Shown: positions 1 to 9,308, counted from the stretch's first letter. The stretch is 64,000 nucleotides of DNA from Sulfobacillus thermosulfidooxidans (GCF_001280565.1 NZ_LGRO01000001.1:372001-436000); one strand, 5' to 3'. The notes: generated by a model not told the origin, from the letters alone. Numbers and translations are program-made.

Positions 1-365
1 ACAATGCTAATGGGCACGGCCCATGAAATTTTGGCGGTCACTAATTGACCATACGGTTGCGTCATGTCCTGGGTATCGGTGTACCGGATGACTTGCACGG
101 CATGCGATCCGGTAACCGGTAGACCGCCGCCTTGCAGAATCTGTCGCACAATTTGTGAGGTTTGGGCTGTCCAACAGCCATTTTGCGCTTCGGACACCGC
201 CGCTGCGTGCGCCGCCCGATCCAGCGTTTGCTGCACGTGCCATAGCCGACTGACCGCAATGCCGCCGGTGACGCCCATCAAAATTAAGACCAATCCAAGC
301 GCGGAACCGATGGTGCCCGCTGCCGCCGGAACGCGAGGCAGCGGTTGACGACAGACCATACGCAT
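1..365 (-). CDS. TadE-like pilus assembly protein (partial, C-terminus outside window)
   Basis: The gene starts with ATG at 365 after a good AGGAGG site and runs off the left edge, so only the first 121 residues are visible. An Arg-rich N-terminus is followed by one membrane segment at about residues 17-37 and then by a periplasm-type region beginning VSRLWHVQQTLDRAAHAAAV. A single N-terminal membrane helix followed by an Ala-rich helix is the layout of TadE/TadF minor pseudopilins. It is the last visible gene of the Tad set (CpaE, CpaF, TadB, TadC), which supports the call. The family assignment is inferred from layout and context, not from a signature motif. Confidence 0.6.
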   Translation of the reverse strand, partial: MRMVCRQPLPRVPAAAGTIGSALGLVLILMGVTGGIAVSRLWHVQQTLDRAAHAAAVSEAQNGCWTAQTSQIVRQILQGGGLPVTGSHAVQVIRYTDTQDMTQPYGQLVTAKISWAVPISI

Positions 366-400
366 CGTCCCTCCTGTTCATAAAAAAGGTGGTGTCGAAA

Positions 401-437
401 GAAAAGCCCCCGGAGCTGTGAGAACGGCAGCCGGGGG
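401..437 (-). terminator. Intrinsic terminator after the small Flp-like gene
   Basis: On the minus strand CCCCCGG pairs with CCGGGGG, with further CTG/CAG pairing inside, and is followed by CTTTTCTTT. It lies between the small membrane protein gene and the TadE-like gene, so it should reduce expression of the latter relative to the former. Confidence 0.7.
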
Positions 438-446
438 ACGAGAGCA

Positions 447-665
447 CTAATCGTTAAATTGTGTGACGCTGTCCAGCATGTTATGAAACCATTGGCCGCC
501 GGGACCGTTGTTGCCAAAAAAGAAGTAGGCGACAACGCCCAACACAACGATAATCACCAGCCAAATGATTTCTTGGGTGTGACCGGCCGCGGCCATCACG
601 CGCCGCCGACGTCGGGTCATGAAAAACACCCGGAGCCACGCAATAAGCGAATTGAGTTGAGTCAT
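447..665 (-). CDS. Small single-pass membrane protein, candidate Flp-type pilin
   Basis: The product is 72 residues and starts at ATG 665, chosen because AGGAGG lies just upstream. A basic stretch (MTRRRRRVMAAAG) precedes one hydrophobic helix (about residues 30-48) and a short Gly/Asn-rich tail. Size, a G-x3-E pattern before the helix (GHTQE) and position in a Tad cluster suggest the structural Flp pilin, although Flp proteins usually have E five residues after the cleavage Gly rather than four. A terminator directly downstream fits a gene needed in excess. It could instead be a small accessory membrane protein. Confidence 0.55.
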   Translation of the reverse strand: MTQLNSLIAWLRVFFMTRRRRRVMAAAGHTQEIIWLVIIVVLGVVAYFFFGNNGPGGQWFHNMLDSVTQFND

Positions 666-712
666 GGATATCCTCCTTTGAGAGATCATAAACTGCATAC
701 ATCGTGACGAGA

Positions 713-730
713 GCGTCCCAAACGGGACGC
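713..730 (-). other. Perfect 7-bp hairpin upstream of the small pilin-like gene
   Basis: GCGTCCC and GGGACGC are separated by four bases, and an outer CGTGA/TCACG pairing extends the stem. There is no T-run, so it is more likely an mRNA processing or stability element in the leader of the 447-665 gene than a terminator. Confidence 0.4.
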
Positions 731-793
731 CAAAGGGAGCATCACGACTCCGCCAAGCCCTGCGCATACGGAACCCCTCTTTCTTTCTGTTGG

Positions 794-1426
794 CTATTCA
801 GACCGGGCCGGTATGGCCCATGTCACCCACGTCGCAGGCGTCCTCGGGTCTTTTGGCGAGACCACAGCGCCGAACATGCGTCGCTGGGTCGCGCGCATGA
901 TCCACGGAGGATAGCGACGCAAAAGTTGCGGCCACAACGGGCCATCCCAGATCGTACCGCCGGCGTGAATAATGGCTTGACGTTCCGCATCCGTCAGGCG
1001 ATTAAAGCCTGACGAAACCAGCCCGACGGTATCCGGTCGAGTTTGAATAAGCTGCACGAGTTCTTCGGCATAAGTCTGGCGATACCGCCGGGCCGCGTCT
1101 TTCGGCGTCGGTCCCGCCCAACGGCGGGCGTCCTGGGCATGCACTTCCCATACGGTCGATCCTAATGACACCGGTTCGGGCAGTTGGCGCCGGATCCAAG
1201 CGGAAGGCGAAGCGGTCCACCAAATCGCACGGGTTTGATAGCGTCTGGCACAGCGTAGCGGTTGTACGAGGAAAAAGAGGCTGTGCGTCATCGTCACGAG
1301 AATCAGTCCCGCGCCGATTATCAAATGCCCGGTCAAATCCGCCAGGCCGGCCCCTGTCAAGAACACGGTCCGTTCCCAGAATTGCCAGCGGATGTGCCAG
1401 AATAACGACGTGGCATAACCCCACAT
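794..1426 (-). CDS. Membrane protein of unknown function in the Tad cluster
   Basis: The product is 210 residues with a clear AGGAGG site before ATG 1426. Two hydrophobic segments near the N-terminus (about residues 18-60) are followed by a soluble, Trp- and Arg-rich region of about 150 residues. I do not recognise the family. It lies between tadC and the Flp-like gene on the same strand, so a role in pilus assembly or secretion is the simplest guess. Confidence 0.7.
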   Translation of the reverse strand: MWGYATSLFWHIRWQFWERTVFLTGAGLADLTGHLIIGAGLILVTMTHSLFFLVQPLRCARRYQTRAIWWTASPSAWIRRQLPEPVSLGSTVWEVHAQDARRWAGPTPKDAARRYRQTYAEELVQLIQTRPDTVGLVSSGFNRLTDAERQAIIHAGGTIWDGPLWPQLLRRYPPWIMRATQRRMFGAVVSPKDPRTPATWVTWAIPARSE

Positions 1427-1448
1427 CGAGAGGCCTCCTTGTCGAAAA

Positions 1449-2273
1449 CTACAGCACGGTAATCCCGCCCGAGGGCGCTAAGCCATGAGCAAAAAAGGTG
1501 ACCATCACGATGAGCATCATCGCGAGAATGACCAGAGCGGGGACAATGGTAATTTGTTGATCCACCCGGTCCGCTAAGGCGCGGGTGCCTTGCTGCTGCT
1601 GGGCGGCAATCAGCGTATGCAAAGGCTTTAAGGCATCCCCCGAAATCCCCCGTTCTAAATGATGGCTCAGCGTATCGGCTAATTGTTGGTAGGGAAGCAA
1701 TTTCAAGCGAGCCGCCCACTGTTGCACAATCACGGCGGGCGTATCGGTTTGTTGATGCCACGCGGCGAGTAACCGTTGCAGCTCTTGGGCCGTCTGCGGA
1801 CCGACGGCGATGAGGGCCTCCTCGACAGCGCGTTCCGGGGCATAGCCTAAATCGAAGTAGACGCTTAACATCAGCACGAGCGGGACAAAATCGCGCAGTA
1901 ATTCGTGTTGCCAGCTCACAAAATGCCGGTGAATCCACAATTGCGGGCCCCACCAGGCGCCGAAGACGGCACCGATGAGCGCCACGACATGGTTTTGGGT
2001 CACAAGGGCTAACGGCACACCGATCAACGCCCCAAAAAACAGGACCCAAAAGACCGTCTGTCCGCTCGACCAGCCCAGAACGGCCAATTCTTCACGAATG
2101 CGGTGACTCCATCGGTTTTGGGCCCACCGCACAAACGCCTTTTGGGCCCGTTGCCAGCTCGTTTCGTGGGGATGAAACGTTAAGGGGCGAGGACGTGTCC
2201 ACAGTTGCCGCCAGCTCCAGAGCCAGAGGAGCACCCCCCCTGCGGCGGCAATCCACGGTGCCGATGTCATCAT
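1449..2273 (-). CDS. tadC: TadC-like type II secretion F-family inner membrane protein
   Basis: The product is 274 residues. Start ATG 2273 was chosen because GGAGG lies just upstream; the longer reading frame has no ribosome site and overlaps tadB. An N-terminal helix is followed by a central cytoplasmic T2SSF-like domain (ERAVEEALIAVGPQTAQELQ, LPYQQLADTLSHHLERG) and C-terminal hydrophobic helices (ALVILAMMLIVMVTFF). TadB and TadC form the inner membrane platform on which the CpaF ATPase works. It follows tadB at 19 bp and is probably co-transcribed with it. Confidence 0.82.
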   Translation of the reverse strand: MMTSAPWIAAAGGVLLWLWSWRQLWTRPRPLTFHPHETSWQRAQKAFVRWAQNRWSHRIREELAVLGWSSGQTVFWVLFFGALIGVPLALVTQNHVVALIGAVFGAWWGPQLWIHRHFVSWQHELLRDFVPLVLMLSVYFDLGYAPERAVEEALIAVGPQTAQELQRLLAAWHQQTDTPAVIVQQWAARLKLLPYQQLADTLSHHLERGISGDALKPLHTLIAAQQQQGTRALADRVDQQITIVPALVILAMMLIVMVTFFAHGLAPSGGITVL

Positions 2274-2292
2274 GGCCAGCGTCCCTCCTTCT

Positions 2293-3216
2293 CTAAACTT
2301 GTTCCGCGGTGCGTTCGGCTTGCCGTTGCACCCAGGTGCCCAGCGCAATCAATCCGGTGGCGACGCCAAACACGACAAAGCCGAGGCCGTGCTGGGCGGA
2401 TTGGACGACGCCGGGACTGCTCACCCATAATCCGGCTAGGAGGACCAAACTCCCCACCACTAACAGTTTGGATAATCGCGTGCCGGCATAAATTTGGCCG
2501 CGGCGCCGGGCATCGGCCTCCATGCGCTGACTCCAGAGATGCAACACGGTGGCGAGCAAATCCGCGGTGTGTCCGCGTTGTCGTTCGGCGACGAGCACAT
2601 CGGCGACGAGTTGCAGTTCAATATGGCGAATCGCCCGCGCTTGCGCTTTTAATTCGGCTTCAAAGGGTAACAAGGTCTGATCGGCTTGCGCATCCCGAGG
2701 GCGGCCGGCCATGGGCTGGCGTCGGCCCGTGGCTTCTCCACTGAGGCACGGTTCTAAAAACCGGTGGAGCACATCATCATTTTGCGTGTAGAGCTTTTCC
2801 CAGACGGGAAGCACCGGACGGTGATCATCGAGCGCAAATTGGATACTGGTACAGGCGCTCAAGGCTTGTTGATCCAAGCGGTTCCATTGCCGGCGAGCCC
2901 ACCAGCGCACAGCCCCTTCGGGCCATCCCCAGGCAATGGCGACGAAGGCGAGCCCCATAAGCGGATTGCGGGTGATGCCGGTGACGAGAATCCCCACGCT
3001 GATGCCCAGGAGGGCATTGAGACGTTGCAGCTGCCGAGGAGACCAAGACAGACCCGTGAGCGCAATCCAGGACGCATTTAACGTCGGCGGCACGCGCCAC
3101 GTCATGGGCTTGGGTTGCCAAGTAAGCGGTTTCGGCATCGACCGCCATTGCCAGACACTCCACACCAGGATGGCAAAGCCGAGGCTGGCCAACCCCCAAG
3201 CAGCATCCGCGATCAT
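2293..3216 (-). CDS. tadB: TadB-like type II secretion F-family inner membrane protein
   Basis: The product is 307 residues with an N-terminal hydrophobic helix, a paired hydrophobic segment near residues 65-95, a helical cytoplasmic region (HIELQLVADVLVAERQRGHT) typical of T2SSF domains, and a C-terminal membrane hairpin (LLVVGSLVLLAGLWVSS, GLGFVVFGVATGLIALGTW). Its ATG overlaps the cpaF stop codon (ATGA), indicating translational coupling. Together with the next gene it would build the membrane platform of the pilus machine. Confidence 0.83.
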   Translation of the reverse strand: MIADAAWGLASLGFAILVWSVWQWRSMPKPLTWQPKPMTWRVPPTLNASWIALTGLSWSPRQLQRLNALLGISVGILVTGITRNPLMGLAFVAIAWGWPEGAVRWWARRQWNRLDQQALSACTSIQFALDDHRPVLPVWEKLYTQNDDVLHRFLEPCLSGEATGRRQPMAGRPRDAQADQTLLPFEAELKAQARAIRHIELQLVADVLVAERQRGHTADLLATVLHLWSQRMEADARRRGQIYAGTRLSKLLVVGSLVLLAGLWVSSPGVVQSAQHGLGFVVFGVATGLIALGTWVQRQAERTAEQV

Positions 3217-4574
3217 GCTCTCACCTCCGGCGCGTTGACCGGTTCAGAGGCCCCGAGTTTGGTCCGCAGATCCGCTGAGGGGTCGCCGACCCGAACCAGA
3301 TGACCGTGCTGCCAATCAAACAGTACGTGGATTGTGCCATCGGGCGTCGTTTCCGCAATCTGGCTGACCCACCGGGATCCGGATTCCGGATCGTGGTGGA
3401 CATAGACAATCAGATCAATCGCTTGGGCGACCGTCTGTTGAATCAAATCGTGGGAAAAGGGCAACCCCGATTTTTGTGCAATGTAATAGAGCCGACTAAT
3501 TAAATAACTGGGATGACGCAAGTGAATCGTGGACAAACTCCCGCCTTTTTCGGTCAAGCCCAGTTCAATAAAATCAAAGGACTCGGGCCCCCGTAACTCG
3601 CCCATAATCAAGCGGCCTGGACTTTGGCGGAGGGCGTTCCGAAACAAATCCAATAACGACACCCAGCCGTGCTGGCGTTCTTCCGCCGTGACGGACCGCG
3701 CCAACCCAATGAGATTAATCTGGTGATGAAAGGGTAAGTGCAGCTCTTCGGTATCTTCGAGGATAATCAAGCGTTCATGCGGCGGAATGGCTTCGATCGC
3801 CAAAGCCCGGAGCAAAGCCGTTTTGCCCGATTTCGTCGGTCCCGCAATCAGGCAATTGGCGCGAGCACGAATGGCCCACACCAGAAAGGCGGCGGCGTCA
3901 TCCGTAATCATGCGCCGCCGAATGAGTTCGCTCAGCTGTAACAAGGTGCCCATATTATGTTTGCGAATGGTAATGGCAGGTCCCGTCACGGCCACCCGAT
4001 GATGGGTGATATTAATCCGTGCGCCGTTTTCCGGCCAGGTGAGATCCATCAACGGTTCCGTATCCCGATATTCCCGTTGACAATGGCGGGCCAGATGTTG
4101 GGCCAGACGAATGCTGTCTTCTATGGAGGCCAACGTGAAGGCCGGTTCAATGCGCCCGTTGCGGTCCACAAAGACATACGGGCCCGTCACCATAATTTCC
4201 GAAACGGTCGGATCCCGCATAACCGGTTCCAGCACCCCAGCCCCTAACAATTGCGCTTCTAGGGCATCGGTCAATTGCATGGCCACATCCTGCGACGGAT
4301 GCAAACTCAACACCACATCCGCGATCGCTTGACGAATGGCTTGGCGATCCGCTTGATATAAATGGGCAATTAATGCGCTATACCGGTCGTTTAACAAGAG
4401 CAACGCGTGGCGGAACAGCGATTCGGAGCCGGAAGGCGAATCCGGGGTGGGGTCCATGGTGCGAAAGGGAGCCTGGACCGCCGGACCGCCAGAATCGTAA
4501 CCGAGATCTTGCAACGGATTGGGCGTCGGATCCGGCGCGCTGAAGGTTTGAACTAAGGGATTATAAAACGACAT
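3213..4574 (-). CDS. cpaF: CpaF/TadA-type secretion ATPase (VirB11 superfamily)
   Basis: The product is 453 residues, close to the usual length for CpaF/TadA. An N-terminal domain is followed by the ATPase core: Walker A GPTKSGKT at about 245-252, the Asp box LIILEDTEEL near 270, the Walker B region RLIMGELRGPE near 325, and the His-containing STIHLRHP. These hexameric ATPases power Tad pilus assembly, and the same superfamily contains the VirB11 ATPase of conjugation systems. No separate VirB11 gene is present in this window, so the protein might serve both machines. Coupled to tadB by a 4-bp overlap. Confidence 0.93.
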   Translation of the reverse strand: MSFYNPLVQTFSAPDPTPNPLQDLGYDSGGPAVQAPFRTMDPTPDSPSGSESLFRHALLLLNDRYSALIAHLYQADRQAIRQAIADVVLSLHPSQDVAMQLTDALEAQLLGAGVLEPVMRDPTVSEIMVTGPYVFVDRNGRIEPAFTLASIEDSIRLAQHLARHCQREYRDTEPLMDLTWPENGARINITHHRVAVTGPAITIRKHNMGTLLQLSELIRRRMITDDAAAFLVWAIRARANCLIAGPTKSGKTALLRALAIEAIPPHERLIILEDTEELHLPFHHQINLIGLARSVTAEERQHGWVSLLDLFRNALRQSPGRLIMGELRGPESFDFIELGLTEKGGSLSTIHLRHPSYLISRLYYIAQKSGLPFSHDLIQQTVAQAIDLIVYVHHDPESGSRWVSQIAETTPDGTIHVLFDWQHGHLVRVGDPSADLRTKLGASEPVNAPEVRA

Positions 4575-4602
4575 GGACGATCACCTTTCTTGATCCGGCA
4601 GG

Positions 4603-5307
4603 TTAGGCATGCGACGCGCCGAAGAGGGCAGCCGCCTGGGTCAGGGTCACGGCGCCCGGCGTGGTTTGTTGGACGATCCCCTGGCGATTGATCGCATAAA
4701 TGGTGGGAAAACTCCCGATGTGCCAAGCGGATTGTGTGGGGCTCGGGGCGACATAGACGTGGATATTGGCCGCCTGTAAGGGATAGGTGGACACATATTG
4801 TCGCATGGTCGCTTGCATTTGGGCGACCGTCAACGGGCCCCCAACGCCATCATGACCATGGAAGGGCGGATTTTGCGGACCCGGATCGGCAATGCCACCT
4901 TGCGGCGAGACATCCACAATATCAATGGCCCAATGGGGATGTTCTCGCGCCATTTGGGGCCACACCCAGCGATCTTCATAGCCACAAAAAAGGCACCACG
5001 AGGCCATCGCCATCACAATCGTTCCGTGAGATCCCCGCGCCAGATGCGTCGCATGGCCGGATAAGGTGGTTAACGGCGCAGACCAGGGAGCCGTTTGGCC
5101 GATGGTCCACGGCCCCGCAGAACTGGGGGGCGTCGCAGACGGCGTGGTCGGATGAAAGGTCGAGGTGCTGGACGCTGCGGTGACGCGAGACGTCGGGGCG
5201 AGCCACGCGCCCACGGTAAACCCAATGCCCATCCAGCCCACAATCGCGGCGCCCACGCCGCCGAGAAGCCACCGCCGGGCCGACGGTGAAATGTCAGAAA
5301 ATACCAT
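4603..5307 (-). CDS. Membrane-anchored thioredoxin-like protein
   Basis: The product is 234 residues; ATG 5307 was chosen although the AAGGAG site is about 14 bases away, because upstream codons overlap the preceding gene. A signal-anchor helix (about residues 13-36) and a Ser/Thr/Pro linker precede a thioredoxin fold with the redox motif SWCLFCGYE and a cis-Pro region GSFPTIYAIN. A role in extracytoplasmic disulfide formation or reduction is likely. In this setting it could oxidise or repair pilus or conjugation proteins outside the membrane. It sits between the CpaE-like gene and cpaF. Confidence 0.82.
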   Translation of the reverse strand: MVFSDISPSARRWLLGGVGAAIVGWMGIGFTVGAWLAPTSRVTAASSTSTFHPTTPSATPPSSAGPWTIGQTAPWSAPLTTLSGHATHLARGSHGTIVMAMASWCLFCGYEDRWVWPQMAREHPHWAIDIVDVSPQGGIADPGPQNPPFHGHDGVGGPLTVAQMQATMRQYVSTYPLQAANIHVYVAPSPTQSAWHIGSFPTIYAINRQGIVQQTTPGAVTLTQAAALFGASHA

Positions 5308-5345
5308 AAATGAATGCACAACTCCTTTCGAAATACCGTCCCAGA

Positions 5346-6752
5346 TTAACGACGACTCCAACGAAACCATCCATCGCGTCGCGCACGCGGCGATTCGACG
5401 TGCGTGATCGCCGTGAATAATGCCTGCCACGGTTTGGGGTGATCCAACGCTAAGGGATGATGGTTTTGTAACGCCCGCTCCCAACGCGCGGGATCATAGG
5501 GAATTTCACCTAATAACGGCAGGCCGGGCAAATGCGTCGTGCGAATACTCGCGGTCGAATAGCCCCATTTGCTGCGTTTGTTGATGATGAGCCCGCGCTT
5601 CTCGCGGGGAATGCCGAGGAGATCCAATTTGCGCATGAGGTCAATCGTTTCCAATAACACCGCATATTCCGGCGTGGTGACAATAACCACGAAGTCGGCT
5701 TGCCGGACACTGTGAATCCAGACGGGATCCGTTGGTACGCCTGGCGTGTCGACGAAGACAAACCGGGCTTGCTTTTGACAGGCCGTGAGAATGGCCGACA
5801 TCACAACCGGCGGGGGCACCGGCATGACCGTCTCGAAACGAGACGCTCCCGGCACAATGCGGGCGTTCGCTGTGACCACTTCGGCTTGTGTGACGTATTG
5901 CTGAATATCGCGGAGATCGTCATCCGTTAGCGCTTCAATCAGGGCCAACCCTTTCGCCCCACTGCTCGGGGAAGACGGTCGGTGATGGGTTTGAATCTGC
6001 GTGAGCAGCCGCCGCAAGTCCAAGGCCGGGGTATCGTTGGCTTCGTGGAAATACAGCGGTAAACTGGGCTTGATATAGTCCAAATCTAACGCAATGGTGT
6101 TCCACGATCCTTTGACCGCTAACAGATTGGCAATAATCCCCGTTTTCCCGACTCCCCCTTTGCCGCTGACCACCGCCACGGTATACGACGGCACCGTTTC
6201 CGAACGCGGCGCCTGATCGGGGGACGGGGCCGCAGACATGGCCAGGTTGGCCACGGGCTCAACCGCCGTGCCTAAATAAGGTTGAATCGCCTCCCACGAA
6301 GCATCCCGCGTCACGAGACCCGCAATCAACTCCAACGTAAATTCAGTGCCGACTAAGACGTTATAAATGTGATAGGCCGCCAGCGTGGTAATCACTTGGC
6401 GCATCGGGTCGGTCAAATGCGCGACCAATAAGGCGATCCGCAGGGCAGGAAACCGGGTTTTGATCCGCACGAGCACATCGGCTAAGGGGATGGTCCCGGT
6501 TAATTCGGATGTGACGAGCAAGGTCGTCCAGGGACAGTCCCCCGGAGGAATCTGTTCCGCCGCATGCCACAAACTATCCGTGGTGTCGCCGAGATCGGCG
6601 ATGGACCACGGGCGTTCTGTGCGCAAGGCGAGGGGGAGACTTTCGGCGACTTGGATCCGAAAGGGTTGTGATACCGCGCCCAGCGCCCAAGCCAGCACGG
6701 CGACAGCCGATTCCTCAGAAACGGGCGAATCCGATTTGACCGATGGGGCCAT
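5346..6752 (-). CDS. CpaE-like P-loop ATPase (MinD/ParA superfamily)
   Basis: The product is 468 residues from ATG 6752, spaced 8 bases from AGGAGG; a GTG nine bases upstream lies too close to that site. The N-terminal half resembles a degenerate receiver-like domain. The C-terminal half begins VVSGKGGVGKTGIIANLL, a deviant Walker A motif with the signature lysine, followed by LDLDYIKPSLPLYF and FVFVDTPGVP. CpaE/TadZ proteins place the Tad pilus machine in the cell. Position next to cpaF, tadB and tadC supports this role. Confidence 0.85.
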   Translation of the reverse strand: MAPSVKSDSPVSEESAVAVLAWALGAVSQPFRIQVAESLPLALRTERPWSIADLGDTTDSLWHAAEQIPPGDCPWTTLLVTSELTGTIPLADVLVRIKTRFPALRIALLVAHLTDPMRQVITTLAAYHIYNVLVGTEFTLELIAGLVTRDASWEAIQPYLGTAVEPVANLAMSAAPSPDQAPRSETVPSYTVAVVSGKGGVGKTGIIANLLAVKGSWNTIALDLDYIKPSLPLYFHEANDTPALDLRRLLTQIQTHHRPSSPSSGAKGLALIEALTDDDLRDIQQYVTQAEVVTANARIVPGASRFETVMPVPPPVVMSAILTACQKQARFVFVDTPGVPTDPVWIHSVRQADFVVIVTTPEYAVLLETIDLMRKLDLLGIPREKRGLIINKRSKWGYSTASIRTTHLPGLPLLGEIPYDPARWERALQNHHPLALDHPKPWQALFTAITHVESPRARRDGWFRWSRR

Positions 6753-6775
6753 ACCAGCCACCTCCTTTCCTCAAA

Positions 6776-6821
6776 CAAGCGGTCCGGCACAGGGTTTCAG
6801 GCCTCGGCACCGGACCGCTTG
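6776..6821 (-). terminator. 12-bp hairpin after the VirB2-like gene
   Basis: CAAGCGGTCCGG and CCGGACCGCTTG form a perfect 12-bp stem with a 22-nt loop, followed on the minus strand only by TTTGAGG. With such a short T-run it is probably a partial terminator or 3' stabiliser of the upstream pilin mRNA, placed before the CpaE-like gene. Confidence 0.55.
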
Positions 6822-6829
6822 CGACATGC

Positions 6830-7093
6830 TTAATTGGTGGGGACCCCAAGGATCCCGGCTAGGGATTTCAGCAATTCCGGACCAACACCGGCAATAATAA
6901 TGGCGATAATCGCATATTTGAGAATTTCTTTGCCCGTTTCCTTGGCTTGCGGCGTGTGAAAAATATGGGCGTGAATTAAGCCCCCATAGACGGCTGCCAA
7001 ACCGGCAGACGGGACCACAAATTCCAATAAGGTTTGTTGCAGGGTGGTAAACGCGCTCGTGAGTGCTGTTGCATTTAAATTTCCAGCAGCCAT
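6830..7093 (-). CDS. VirB2/TrbC-like pilin subunit
   Basis: The product is 87 residues from ATG 7093 after AAGGAGG. Two hydrophobic helices (about residues 24-45 and 58-80) are separated by a short loop with PQAKETGKE, the layout of VirB2/TrbC-type subunits, which form the conjugative pilus or channel core. It lies immediately after virB4, as small two-helix subunits often do in Gram-positive conjugation operons. A strong hairpin follows. Assignment rests on size, topology and neighbours. Confidence 0.65.
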   Translation of the reverse strand: MAAGNLNATALTSAFTTLQQTLLEFVVPSAGLAAVYGGLIHAHIFHTPQAKETGKEILKYAIIAIIIAGVGPELLKSLAGILGVPTN

Positions 7094-7215
7094 GTGTCAT
7101 CCTCCTTGATAGTTTGTCAACATCGGTTTTTTGATAAAAACGCTGTGTGTGATGCTCCGTGATTGATGAGAGAGCGGAGAGACATCACCTCCTTTACGTG
7201 CGGACGATGAGCGGG

Positions 7216-9270
7216 TTAGGTGGGCAACACCGGGTGATCCGCCGGAATCGGCGCTTGGCCGTGTAAAGGATCCGCATAGCGCGTGGCCGCCCAATCGCCT
7301 TTTTCGTCCGCGGTGGATGAGAACAGTTGGTGCAATAACGGAGGCGCTTGCCCCTGAACCGCCACGTGATAGCCTTCCGTCCGCCAAATGGCTAAGCCTT
7401 TACGGGCGTTGCGCAAAAACTGAATTTCGGTCGGGGACAAGGCAAATTCCTTGCTAATTAATTGGGCATCGGAGTCTTTATCGACCGTGCCGAGCCAGGT
7501 GATATACGTGCTGTTGAGACAAACGCGAGCATCCGCTTGACCGGGGACGACCAGCTGGGTAAACGGATCCCCAATCATATCGGTAATCGACTGGGTGAGC
7601 AACCAGACGGCTGAATTGAGCTTGGCACTCATGCGAAACAACCGGGAGAGCCAGCGGGCCGTGCCTTCATTGGCAAAGAGGATGTGCGCTTCGTCGATGA
7701 GAATAATGGTACGGCGGCCACTGTTGAGCAGGCGCTGCTGAATCAGTTCGCCAATGACGAGATAGGCAATAGGTTGTAATTGGGATTGGGCCCGCAAAAG
7801 CCCCTCAATATTAAACACGGTCAGGCGGCTGTTCAGGGCACTGGGCGGGACATCCCCGTCAAAGATATCCAGCGTGCCGCCGCGGACATACGGGGCCAAG
7901 ATTTGTGCGACACGACTTAACACGCTATCCCGCCGAAAGGCATCGACAATCGTGGCAAAGGTGGGCATCGGCTTCATTTTCGGGCGTAACGACAAGGATT
8001 GCGGATCGATGAGACTCATCGGATCATCGGTAATGCCGAGGGATTCATAGACATGCCGGATCACGCCTTCGGCGCGGGCCCGTTCTTCCAAAGACCACGC
8101 GGGACGGCCACTGGCGTCGCGCAGCATCAAATCGAGCAACGTCAGCAAAAAGTCAATTTTGCTGGTGAGCAGCCGCCGTTCGGACTCATCGAGTTTGTCG
8201 ATATGCCGGGGATATTCAATGGCACACAAATTCCAGCGGTCTTTGGTGCCGACTTTAAAGCTGATAAAGCGGCCCAAGGCATCCGCCAAGGATTGATAGT
8301 CAATCGGCGGCGACGGGTCGATGACGAACGCGTCCATGTCGGGATCGCATAAGGATTGGGTCAGCACGCTTTTGGCCGTATACGATTTCCCGGACCGGGT
8401 GGGACCAATAAAGATAATATGCCCGGCGGGATATTTATGCCGGTTGTGAATATCCAGCAACACCGGCCCGCCGGTTTGCACGTTGGTGCCGACATAGAGG
8501 CCGCCGGGCTCGATATGTTCCGTCCAGGTAAAGGGAAACATACAGGATAAGGAATTGGAGTCCAGCCGCCGCGTTTGTTCCAACCGTTGGTCGGCAATGG
8601 GCAAGGTGGTCAGCCAGGCGTTGCCATGTTCATAATACGTTTCGAGGACATACCACAGCCCGCCCGCTGCCGCATCCTTGAATTGCCGGACGTTCTCGGC
8701 GAGATCCTCGGGACTGGTGCCAAAAATCGTCATCACAAACGAAATGTTGAACATCTTAATCAAATTTTTGGCCAAGGATTGCCGGAGTTGTTCGGCTTGT
8801 TGATACGCATTGTGATCATAGGGGTTGAGCGGTTTCCCCTCTTTGGCTTGCCCGCGCAACTTGGCTTCCAGTTTCGTGACGTCATCCGTCAGTTGCTTGA
8901 CAATCGCACCATTACTAATCGGCGTGATATACAAGGCAAACCGACGCGGCATGGGGGCTCGCAACAAGGGATGCACAAACCCGTTCGACGCCAGAGCGGG
9001 ATAGGCCATGACCCGCAAACTGGCGGAATACAGTCCTTCGCCATGTTCCACAAACCGGGCCGTTTCTTTAAAGCCCGCCGGCCACAACAAGTCGCGGTCG
9101 GTCATACCCGGCGCCAGGGTACTAGCTCCGGCATCCCACGCTGGGGTCATGGTCAGCGGGGGGTTCGAAGAGGGCGAAGCGTCAGGGGATGCCGAGGTCT
9201 CGACTAACCGTAAAGGGGCTCCGGTATCGGGTAACAAGGGTTCAGACGCTTTACGACGAAATAACGCCAT
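7216..9270 (-). CDS. virB4: VirB4-type conjugation ATPase, middle and C-terminal domains
   Basis: The product is 684 residues from ATG 9270, chosen for its AAGGAG site. The Walker A motif IGPTRSGKS lies near residue 290 and the Walker B box RTIILIDEAHILF near 540, followed by the LLTQSITDM sensor segment. VirB4 ATPases energise substrate transfer and pilus assembly in type IV secretion. The region before the P-loop (KNLIKMFNISFVMTIFG) matches the distal part of the VirB4 N-terminal domain. The proximal part is encoded by the separate gene just upstream, so the ATPase is split. Confidence 0.9.
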   Translation of the reverse strand: MALFRRKASEPLLPDTGAPLRLVETSASPDASPSSNPPLTMTPAWDAGASTLAPGMTDRDLLWPAGFKETARFVEHGEGLYSASLRVMAYPALASNGFVHPLLRAPMPRRFALYITPISNGAIVKQLTDDVTKLEAKLRGQAKEGKPLNPYDHNAYQQAEQLRQSLAKNLIKMFNISFVMTIFGTSPEDLAENVRQFKDAAAGGLWYVLETYYEHGNAWLTTLPIADQRLEQTRRLDSNSLSCMFPFTWTEHIEPGGLYVGTNVQTGGPVLLDIHNRHKYPAGHIIFIGPTRSGKSYTAKSVLTQSLCDPDMDAFVIDPSPPIDYQSLADALGRFISFKVGTKDRWNLCAIEYPRHIDKLDESERRLLTSKIDFLLTLLDLMLRDASGRPAWSLEERARAEGVIRHVYESLGITDDPMSLIDPQSLSLRPKMKPMPTFATIVDAFRRDSVLSRVAQILAPYVRGGTLDIFDGDVPPSALNSRLTVFNIEGLLRAQSQLQPIAYLVIGELIQQRLLNSGRRTIILIDEAHILFANEGTARWLSRLFRMSAKLNSAVWLLTQSITDMIGDPFTQLVVPGQADARVCLNSTYITWLGTVDKDSDAQLISKEFALSPTEIQFLRNARKGLAIWRTEGYHVAVQGQAPPLLHQLFSSTADEKGDWAATRYADPLHGQAPIPADHPVLPT

Positions 9271-9308
9271 AGATGCTGAGTCTCCTTTCAAGGCAATGGC
9301 CAAGCGGC

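Noticed and set aside
7-447. 146-codon minus-strand frame at the left edge
   Set aside because: It is out of frame with the TadE-like gene, which has the ribosome site and membrane helix, and it reads through a terminator.
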